DNA of 64,000 nt from Gluconacetobacter asukensis (lineage in GTDB: Bacteria > Pseudomonadota > Alphaproteobacteria > Acetobacterales > Acetobacteraceae), in assembly GCF_014174375.1 (NCBI RefSeq), contig NZ_JABEQE010000002.1, forward strand, positions 62,001 to 126,000, in the 5' to 3' direction. The notes under the pieces are model-generated. The model saw only the letters and a program-made list of their open reading frames with translations, did no database searches and was not told where the DNA came from. Below, in pieces: positions 57,923 through 64,000 of the stretch. Position numbers and translations under genes: made by a program. The first letter of the stretch is position 1. Every line of letters starts with the position of its first letter.

Positions 57923-60064
57923 TCAGCGCGCCGGCGGCCGAGCGGGCTTGGCTCCGACATTCTCGGTGATGTCGGCGCCGGTCTCCTGATCGACGACGCG
58001 CATCGACAGCTTGACCTTGCCGCGATCGTCGAAGCCCAGGACCTTCACCTTGACCACATCGCCCTGGTTGACGACGTCCGTGGTCTTGGCAACCCGGCCC
58101 TGCGACAGTTCCGAGATATGGACCAGACCGTCGCGCGCGCCCAGGAAGTTCACGAACGCACCGAAATCGGCGGTCTTGACCACCTTGCCGGTGTAGATCG
58201 CGCCGATCTCGGGCTCGGCCACGATGCCGCGGATGCGCTCGATCGCCTTGTTGGCCTGCTCTTCGGCCGACGCCGCGATCATGATCGTGCCGTCATCGTT
58301 GATGTCGATCTTGGCACCCGAATATTCAACGATCTCACGGATCACTTTACCGCCCTGGCCGATCACATCGCGGATCTTTTCCTTGGGCACGGTGATGGTG
58401 GTGATCTTCGGCGCCGTCGAGGACACGTCGCTGCGCCCCTCGGTCAGGGCCTTGGACATCTCGCCCAGGATGTGCAGGCGGCCGTCGCGCGCCTGGCCCA
58501 GGGCGATCTTCATGATCTCCGGCGTGATGGACGTGATCTTGATGTCCATCTGCAGCGCGGTGACGCCCTGCTCGGTGCCGGCCACCTTGAAGTCCATGTC
58601 GCCGAGATGGTCTTCGTCACCCAGGATGTCGGACAGCACGGCGAAGCCGCGATCTTCCTTGATCAGGCCCATGGCGATGCCCGCCACCGGCCGCTTCAGC
58701 GGCGCACCGGCATCCATCAGCGCCAGCGAGGTGCCGCACACGGTCGCCATCGAGGACGAACCGTTGCTCTCGGTGATCTCGGACACCACGCGCATCGTGT
58801 ACGGGAAGGTATCCTTGCCGGGCAGCAGCGGATGCACCGCGCGCCAGGCCAGCTTGCCATGGCCGATCTCGCGACGGCCGGGCGAACCCATGCGGCCGCA
58901 CTCACCCACCGAGTAGGGGGGGAAGTTGTAGTGCAGCATGAAGTTGGTGCGGTACTCGCCTTCCAGCGCGTCGATCACCTGCTCGTCCTGGGCGGTGCCC
59001 AGGGTGGCGACCACCAGGGCCTGGGTCTCGCCACGGGTGAACAGGGCCGAGCCATGGGCACGCGGCAGGATGCCGACTTCCGACATGATCGGGCGAACCG
59101 TCTTCAGGTCGCGGCCGTCGATGCGCAGGCCGGTATCCAGCACCGCGCTGCGCACCACGTCGGCTTCCAGGTCCTTCAGGATCGGCTTGGCCGCATTGGC
59201 GTCCAGGCCTTCTTCCGTCAGCGCCGCCAGCACGGCGTCCTTCGCCGCGCCGACCTTCTTGTAACGCGCCTGCTTCACGCGCTCCTGATACGCCTCGGCG
59301 ATCGAGGCGCGGCCCAGCTCGTCGACCCGCTTGCGCAGCGCCAGCTCCTCGGCCGACGGCTCGGCCAGGTCCCACGGCGCCTTCGCGGCATGCTCGGCCA
59401 GCGCGATGATGGCGTCGATGACCGGCTGGAACGATTCATGACCGAAGGTCACGGCGCCCAGCATCACCTCTTCGCTCAGTTCGCCCGCCTCGGACTCGAC
59501 CATCAGCACGCCTTCCGACGTGCCGGCGACCACCAGGTCCAGCGCGCTGGTCTTCAGCTCCGCCAGGGTCGGGTTCAGCACATAGGCGCCGTTCTCGTAG
59601 CCGACGCGGCAGGCCGCGACCGGGCCGAAGAACGGAATGCCCGACAGGGTCAGCGCCGCCGAGCAGCCGATCAGGGCCACGATCGACGGATCGTTCTCCA
59701 GATCATGGCTCAGCACGGTCGCGACGACCTGCACTTCGTTGCGGAAGGCTTCCGGGAACAGCGGACGGATCGGACGGTCGATCAGGCGCGAATTCAGGAC
59801 CTCGATCTCCGACGGGCGCCCTTCACGCTTGAAGAAGCCGCCCGGGATCTTGCCGGCCGCATAGGCCTTTTCCTGGTAGTTGACCGTCAGCGGGAAGAAA
59901 TCCTGGCCCGGCTTGACGCTGCGGGCACCGACGGCGGTGCAGAGCACGACCGTGTCGCCATAGGTCACGACCACGGCGCCATCGGCCTGGCGGGCGATCT
60001 TGCCCGTCTCCAGCACCAGCGTGCGGCCGCCCCACTCGATCTCTTTGCGGTAGTAATTGAACAT
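57923..60064 (-). CDS. pnp: Polyribonucleotide nucleotidyltransferase
   Basis: 713 residues; GGGAG lies before the ATG. Two RNase PH domains (first from about residue 12, second with GRRDLKTV-like [13 protein letters not shown] and [16 protein letters not shown]), an alpha-helical linker, a KH domain ([15 protein letters not shown]), and an S1 domain ([33 protein letters not shown]). It degrades RNA from the 3' end with phosphate and joins the degradosome. A 9-bp stem (57888-57916) follows its stop, without a T-run. The order rpsO-pnp is standard. Confidence 0.98.
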   Translation of the reverse strand: MFNYYRKEIEWGGRTLVLETGKIARQADGAVVVTYGDTVVLCTAVGARSVKPGQDFFPLTVNYQEKAYAAGKIPGGFFKREGRPSEIEVLNSRLIDRPIRPLFPEAFRNEVQVVATVLSHDLENDPSIVALIGCSAALTLSGIPFFGPVAACRVGYENGAYVLNPTLAELKTSALDLVVAGTSEGVLMVESEAGELSEEVMLGAVTFGHESFQPVIDAIIALAEHAAKAPWDLAEPSAEELALRKRVDELGRASIAEAYQERVKQARYKKVGAAKDAVLAALTEEGLDANAAKPILKDLEADVVRSAVLDTGLRIDGRDLKTVRPIMSEVGILPRAHGSALFTRGETQALVVATLGTAQDEQVIDALEGEYRTNFMLHYNFPPYSVGECGRMGSPGRREIGHGKLAWRAVHPLLPGKDTFPYTMRVVSEITESNGSSSMATVCGTSLALMDAGAPLKRPVAGIAMGLIKEDRGFAVLSDILGDEDHLGDMDFKVAGTEQGVTALQMDIKITSITPEIMKIALGQARDGRLHILGEMSKALTEGRSDVSSTAPKITTITVPKEKIRDVIGQGGKVIREIVEYSGAKIDINDDGTIMIAASAEEQANKAIERIRGIVAEPEIGAIYTGKVVKTADFGAFVNFLGARDGLVHISELSQGRVAKTTDVVNQGDVVKVKVLGFDDRGKVKLSMRVVDQETGADITENVGAKPARPPAR

Positions 60065-60378
60065 TCAGACACTCCCTGTCCGAAAGCCGCCCCGGACGGA
60101 TGGGAGGGGTCCGGACAAGGGGATGAAGGACAGCGTCTCGGACGGCATGGAGCGATGACGGTGGCCCGCCAGAACACCATGTGGCCTGAAACGCTGCGAC
60201 CCGGTCCGGATGTCTCCACCGACATAGGGGCAGCGTGTGACCCGGCCCACGATTGGGCATCGGGCAATGGCGGCCCCGCGACAACGGGGTGGCCACGCCA
60301 TCCCGTCGGCGGAACGCACCAACGCGACCCGGCCCGTTGCCACGCATTGCGCGGCAGCGGACCGGATCGCGTGTCATC
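60065..60378. other. Spacer between rpsO and pnp
   Basis: 314 bases with no gene. A weak stem (CCCCG/CGGGG near 60282-60299) is visible. In other bacteria this spacer holds the pnp promoter and an RNase III-processed leader stem; no clear long stem was recognised here. Confidence 0.4.
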
Positions 60379-60648
60379 TCAGCGGCGCAGACCCAGGCGG
60401 CCGATCACGGCCTGGTAGCGGGCCTCGTCCTTGCGCTTCAGATAGTCCAGCAGGCCGCGGCGCTTGCCGACCATCACCAGCAGGCCGCGACGCGAATGGA
60501 AATCCTTCGCGTGGGTCTTCAGGTGCTCGGTCAGGTTCGTGATCCGCTCGGTCAGCAGGGCGACCTGGACTTCCGGCGAGCCGGTATCCTGGGCGGCGGT
60601 CTGGTATTCGCCAATCAGCGCCGTGCGGCGTTCAGCAGTAATCGACAT
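60379..60648 (-). CDS. rpsO: 30S ribosomal protein S15
   Basis: 89 residues, the standard length, from the ATG at 60648 with GGAG seven bases upstream (a GTG four codons earlier is rejected). Conserved blocks: [46 protein letters not shown] and the end [13 protein letters not shown]15 binds 16S rRNA early in 30S assembly. Confidence 0.98.
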   Translation of the reverse strand: MSITAERRTALIGEYQTAAQDTGSPEVQVALLTERITNLTEHLKTHAKDFHSRRGLLVMVGKRRGLLDYLKRKDEARYQAVIGRLGLRR

Positions 60649-60672
60649 CGGGTTCTCCACATTCAGATTCGG

Positions 60673-61593
60673 TTAAAGCATGCGGTCCGGGCGCAGCCAG
60701 CCATCTTCCAGCCGGCAAAGCCCGATCACGCGCCCCCCGTCCATCCCCCGGACAATCCCCTGGTCGGGATCGGCGGCGTCCGGAATGCGTCCCATCAGGC
60801 CCAGCAGGCTGATCGCCTGCCCGTGCGAAAGGGACTCTGCTTCCTCGTGGGTCAAGGCCAGCGCCGGGATGTCGGCCAGCGCGGTCGCGACCGGAAGAAG
60901 AAGATCCGGTGAGGCAGGCGCGTTGTCGTCGTTTGGCGCCAGTTTGTCCAGTGGAATCGCGTCTTCCTCGGCAAAAGGGCCGACCCGCAGGCGGCGCAGG
61001 GCGGCCACATGGCCGACCGTGCCGCAGGCCCTGGCAATGTCGCGCGCGAGCGAGCGCATATAGACGCCCTTGCCGGATTCCACCTCGAAAATCGCGGTGT
61101 CCTCATCGGGCCGCGCCACCAGCTCGAACCGGTCGATCCGCGCCGGCCGGGGCGGCAGCTCGGGCGGGCGACCGTCGCGCGCCATGTCATAGGCCCGCTC
61201 GCCCGCCACCTTGATCGCGGAATAGACGGGCGGCACCTGCATGATGTCGCCCCGAAAGGCCGGCAGCGCACGGCGGAAATCATCGTCCGAGGGACGAACC
61301 GGCGAGGTCTCGGTCACCGCGCCGTCGGCATCGTCCGTGTCCCTTGCCTCGCCCAGGCGCAGGGTGAACTGGTAGCGCTTGGTCCCATCCATGATGTAGG
61401 GCACCGTCTTGGTGGCCGCGCCGAAGGCGATGGGCAGCAGCCCGGTCGCCAGCGGGTCCAGCGTGCCGCCATGCCCCGCCTTGGCGGCGTCGAACAGACG
61501 CTTCACCCGGTTGACGACATCGGTCGATGTCATCCCCGTCGGCTTGTCGATGACCAGCCAGCCATCGATCGGACGTCCGCGCTTGCGTCGCAT
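60673..61593 (-). CDS. truB: tRNA pseudouridine-55 synthase
   Basis: 306 residues. TruB makes the pseudouridine of the tRNA T-loop. The start GWLVIDKPTGMTSTDVVNRVKR and the catalytic stretch KAGHGGTLDPLATGLLPIAFG with the aspartate are intact, as are PPVYSAIKVAGERAYDMARDG and GVYMRSLARDIARACGTVGHVAALRR. It lies 24 bases before rpsO. Unlike the common order, it is cut off from rbfA by an opposed MCE gene, so it needs its own promoter in 61594-61749. Confidence 0.97.
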   Translation of the reverse strand: MRRKRGRPIDGWLVIDKPTGMTSTDVVNRVKRLFDAAKAGHGGTLDPLATGLLPIAFGAATKTVPYIMDGTKRYQFTLRLGEARDTDDADGAVTETSPVRPSDDDFRRALPAFRGDIMQVPPVYSAIKVAGERAYDMARDGRPPELPPRPARIDRFELVARPDEDTAIFEVESGKGVYMRSLARDIARACGTVGHVAALRRLRVGPFAEEDAIPLDKLAPNDDNAPASPDLLLPVATALADIPALALTHEEAESLSHGQAISLLGLMGRIPDAADPDQGIVRGMDGGRVIGLCRLEDGWLRPDRML

Positions 61594-61749
61594 GGGGCAA
61601 AACCTTCTTGATCAGAATCCTGGAAGAGGCGTGCGTGTAGACGAGCCCTGAATGAGGAGCAATGCCGGATTGTGCCATGCCTGCTTTCTCATGAGGCCGG
61701 GGAGGTCCGAATAAAAGCCGATGATCACTCTTCTTCGTCCCCACGGCCG

Positions 61750-62727
61750 ATGAGCATGCATCCGGGCCGGGTAGCCCGATGGGCGGCCATCCTGCTCTTC
61801 GTCGCCGGCGGGATCGCGCTGGGCTGCGCCTTCCTGGGCTCGTTCGGCCAGTTCGGCCTGCTGGCGCGCACCGAACGGGCCATGATCGTGTTCGACCATC
61901 CGGTGGGCGGCCTGCGCCCCGGCGCGGCCGTCACATTTCGCGGCGTGATGCTGGGCCGGGTCGAGCAGGTCGCCCTCGACGCCGATCCGCAGCAGGGCCG
62001 CACGCTGATTCCCGTCATCATCCGCATCCAGCCCGAGCGGATTCATATGACGGCCGGCGCGGATGCCTCGTCGCCCCACCAGATCCTGGTCCGGCTGGTG
62101 CGCGACGGATTACAGGCCGAACTCCATACCGCCAGCCTGGTCACCGGCCGCGTCGGCATCGATCTGGATATCGTCTCCGGCCCCATTCCGCCGCCGCATC
62201 CCGGCCTGTCGGACCTGGTGGAAATCCCGGCCCACGAATCCCGGCTGGCGATCCTGCGCCGCACCCTCACCACCCTGCCGATCCACAAGATGGCCGCGGA
62301 ATGGCGACAGGCCGTGCAGGAAAGCCAAAAAATAGCGCAGACTCTGGATACCAGCCTGCCGCCCGTCCGCGCCAGCCTGGCGGCCACCGCATCAGCCCTC
62401 CAAACGGCCTCGGCCACGGCGAAAGCTGCCCGGCAAAAGACTGAAAACGACTGGCACGCCACCCGCACCGCGATCGCGCAGGCCCGGGCCACAGCCCACC
62501 AGCAGATCCATGATCGCGGCAGGGACATCCAGGCCCTCACCCGCGACAGCGAAACGGCCATGGCAGCCGCCCGGCAGGTCCGCTCCGACCTGCACACGCC
62601 CGACGATGCGTTGAAGGCCGACCTGGAGGCCACGCGGCGCGATATCGCGGCCGGCGGCACCGCGCTGCATGACGCGGCGCATAAGATCCGACAGGCGCCG
62701 GGGGTGCTGCTGCTGGGGACGAAATAG
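61750..62727 (+). CDS. MCE-domain protein (MlaD/PqiB-like), single anchor
   Basis: About 325 residues from the ATG at 61750 (ATGs at 61756 and 61672 are also in frame; no strong ribosome binding site). One N-terminal helix (VARWAAILLFVAGGIALGCAFLGSFG) is followed by an MCE domain: FDHPVGGLRPGAAVTFRGVMLGRVEQVAL, then strands RTLIPVIIRIQPERI, LVRDGLQAELHTASLVTGRVGIDLDIV. A long helical tail (about 170-320) resembles the MlaD/PqiB needle-forming helices. MCE proteins carry lipid between membranes. No permease or ATPase partner is nearby. It breaks into the infB-rbfA-truB-rpsO-pnp order on the opposite strand. Confidence 0.85.
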   Translation: MSMHPGRVARWAAILLFVAGGIALGCAFLGSFGQFGLLARTERAMIVFDHPVGGLRPGAAVTFRGVMLGRVEQVALDADPQQGRTLIPVIIRIQPERIHMTAGADASSPHQILVRLVRDGLQAELHTASLVTGRVGIDLDIVSGPIPPPHPGLSDLVEIPAHESRLAILRRTLTTLPIHKMAAEWRQAVQESQKIAQTLDTSLPPVRASLAATASALQTASATAKAARQKTENDWHATRTAIAQARATAHQQIHDRGRDIQALTRDSETAMAAARQVRSDLHTPDDALKADLEATRRDIAAGGTALHDAAHKIRQAPGVLLLGTK

Positions 62728-62732
62728 TCTTC

Positions 62733-62852
62733 GTTCTTTTTTGAAAAAAAGAACCAAAAAACTCTGATTCGTTCAGGAATTTTTTGCCGGGGCACACGAT
62801 GCCCCTGAACAGATCAGAAGTCTTTTTGCTTCTTTTTCTTCAGAAAAAGAAG
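62733..62852. repeat. Three-hairpin A/T-rich repeat module, copy 2
   Basis: Same three-stem order as 6727-6846 but reversed: 62733-62754 (GTTCTTTTTT / AAAAAAGAAC), 62764-62777 with 62804-62817 (12 of 14 paired), and 62829-62852 (CTTCTTTTTC / GAAAAAGAAG). The loop keeps the GCCCCGGCAAAAAA-type string. It follows the MCE gene stop by five bases. Confidence 0.85.
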
Positions 62853-62865
62853 AGACCTTCTCTTG

Positions 62866-63027
62866 GAGGCCGTTTGCAAAGTCGCCCTGCCGAGCGAGAG
62901 TGCCGCGTAGCGGCACGCCCGGCGTGTATTTTTGAGCATCGGAGCGGAGCGGCCTTGATGGCCGTGAGCACCGAAGTGCCGCAAATGCGCGTCGGATCGC
63001 CGGCAGGGCGACTTTGCAAGCGGCCTC
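62866..63027. repeat. 162-bp palindromic 3'-end element, copy A
   Basis: Terminal inverted repeats of 26 bases (62866-62891 and 63002-63027) with one mismatch; the right end abuts the rbfA stop codon (63028-63030) with no gap. The core from 62934 contains GAGCATCGGAGCGGAGC, a CGGCC/GGCCG stem, and GAGCACCGAAGTGC. An inner hairpin GTGCCGC-GTA-GCGGCAC lies at 62900-62916. Confidence 0.88.
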
Positions 63028-63465
63028 TCAGTCCAGGTCGCGCGCCACGTCGGGCTGGCTCAGCAGCGCACTGACTTCCATCGCATAATCCAGCGCCGTA
63101 TCGGGCTGGAAATGGATTTCCGGCACCACCCGCAGCCGCAGATTACCCGACATGCGCGACCGCAGGAACGGCGCCACCCGCCGCAGCGCCGGCATCAGCG
63201 CGTCGACATCGCTCCGCCCCAGCCGCGCCACGAAGGCCGTGGCGTGCTTCAGGTCAGGCGACAGCCGCACTTCGGTCACGGTGATGCGGGCATCGACCAG
63301 TTCCGGGTCGCGGAATTCCGTGCGGGCGAACAGGTCGGCCAGCACGCGGCGCACTTCCTCGCCCACGCGCAACTGGCGCTGGCTGGGGCCGGAAGCGGCA
63401 AGACCGGCGAGTTTCCCCGCCGGCCCAGCCGTATTCACCTTCCCACGTGATGGGTTGCGGCTCAT
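63028..63465 (-). CDS. rbfA: Ribosome-binding factor A
   Basis: 145 residues from the ATG at 63465, which overlaps the infB stop by four bases. The KH-like fold reads [91 protein letters not shown]. RbfA assists 16S rRNA 5'-end maturation in the cold. Its stop codon touches palindromic element A. Confidence 0.95.
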   Translation of the reverse strand: MSRNPSRGKVNTAGPAGKLAGLAASGPSQRQLRVGEEVRRVLADLFARTEFRDPELVDARITVTEVRLSPDLKHATAFVARLGRSDVDALMPALRRVAPFLRSRMSGNLRLRVVPEIHFQPDTALDYAMEVSALLSQPDVARDLD

Positions 63466-64000
63466 GCGGGGACCAGTTCCATTTCGTAGCACTCGACCAC
63501 GTCGCCTTCACGCAGGTCGTTGTAGCCGGCGAAGGACAGGCCGCACTCATAACCGCGCGCCACTTCCTTGACATCGTCCTTGAAGCGCTTGAGCTGGCTG
63601 AGATCGCCCTGGTGGATGACGACGTTGTCGCGCAGCAGGCGCACACCGCACCCACGCTTGACCACGCCCTCGGTGACGTAGCAACCGGCAACCTTGCCCA
63701 CCTTGGTGATGTCGAACACCTTGCGGATCTCGGCATAACCCAGGAACTTCTCGCGGTGCTTGGGCGCAACCTTGCCCTTGACCAGCTGCTCGACGTCGTC
63801 CGCGACCTGATAGATGATCGAGTAGTAGCGGATATCGACACCTTCGCGCTGCGCCAGCTCCCGCGCCTGCGTCGTGGCACGGACGTTGAACGCGATGATC
63901 ACCGCGTCCGACGCCTTGGCCAGCTGCACGTCGCTTTCGGTGATCTGGCCGACACCGGCCGTCAGCACCCGCACCTTGACCTCTTCATGCTCCAGCTTGA
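63462..64000 (-). CDS. infB: Translation initiation factor IF-2, C-terminal part (5' end outside window)
   Basis: About 179 residues are visible, the end of IF-2. [41 protein letters not shown] is domain C1, with [22 protein letters not shown], and the fMet-tRNA-binding C2 domain reads [38 protein letters not shown] and [30 protein letters not shown]. The GTPase domain lies beyond base 64000. It is followed by rbfA with an ATGA overlap. Confidence 0.97.
   Translation of the reverse strand, partial: KLEHEEVKVRVLTAGVGQITESDVQLAKASDAVIIAFNVRATTQARELAQREGVDIRYYSIIYQVADDVEQLVKGKVAPKHREKFLGYAEIRKVFDITKVGKVAGCYVTEGVVKRGCGVRLLRDNVVIHQGDLSQLKRFKDDVKEVARGYECGLSFAGYNDLREGDVVECYEMELVPA

Overview
The window is a GC-rich (roughly two-thirds G+C by eye) chromosomal segment of an alphaproteobacterium. 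The gene set suggests an acetic acid bacterium (Acetobacteraceae) of the Gluconacetobacter/Komagataeibacter kind: OlsB-type ornithine-lipid acyltransferase, MucR/Ros regulator, [4Fe-4S]-type PurF, a complete sdhCDAB operon and an odhA-odhB-lpd operon. The species is an inference. There are no rRNA or tRNA genes, no CRISPR array, no insertion sequence and no prophage. Almost everything is core metabolism or housekeeping; the unusual content lies in the intergenic DNA.

Layout. 1-6725 (+): end of metH, a decayed HisE-like gene, cvpA, purF, an SDR-like protein and ybaK. 6858-10816: envelope or secreted proteins, a membrane-anchored HTH protein, a small lipoprotein and xseA. 10887-14714 (+): purD, a secreted M28 peptidase and phnA. 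15025-22846 (-): lpd (with a fused lipoyl domain), odhB, odhA and zapE. 22979-25130 (+): AhpD-like protein, 2OG-Fe(II) oxygenase and two small exported proteins. zwf (-) and asd (+) are divergent. 28320-31953 (+): sdhCDAB closed by a strong terminator, then a tyrosine-phosphatase-like gene. 32813-39695 (mostly -): XRE regulator, lnt, olsB, fur-type regulator, mucR, then rimI, tsaB, a RutE-like nitroreductase and nfuA, with tusA opposed. 40063-43629: beta-propeller protein and a two-component pair. 43796-47874 (-): tonB-exbB-exbD-exbD-TPR operon. 48463-53420 (-): prfB with a programmed frameshift, a PBP1A-type synthase and an aldo/keto reductase. 53563-56242: hrcA diverging from rph-rdgB. 56393-64000: nitronate-monooxygenase-like protein with added cysteines, then pnp, rpsO, truB, a + strand MCE gene, rbfA and infB (cut by the window end).

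The most interesting signal is a family of about 162-bp palindromic elements (14715-14877, 42517-42836 with an internal tandem duplication, 62866-63027, and a truncated piece at 53523-53562). They share a core but have different terminal arms that are complementary within each copy. Every one lies directly against the stop codon of a gene (phnA, the response regulator, rbfA, hrcA), always in the same orientation relative to that gene. A second family, a three-hairpin module (6727-6846 and 62733-62852), and a third family of short GC-rich hairpins (14893, 25134, 32724, 56251) also sit at gene ends, mostly between convergent genes. Together these suggest that 3' ends in this genome are dressed by several families of structured repeats.
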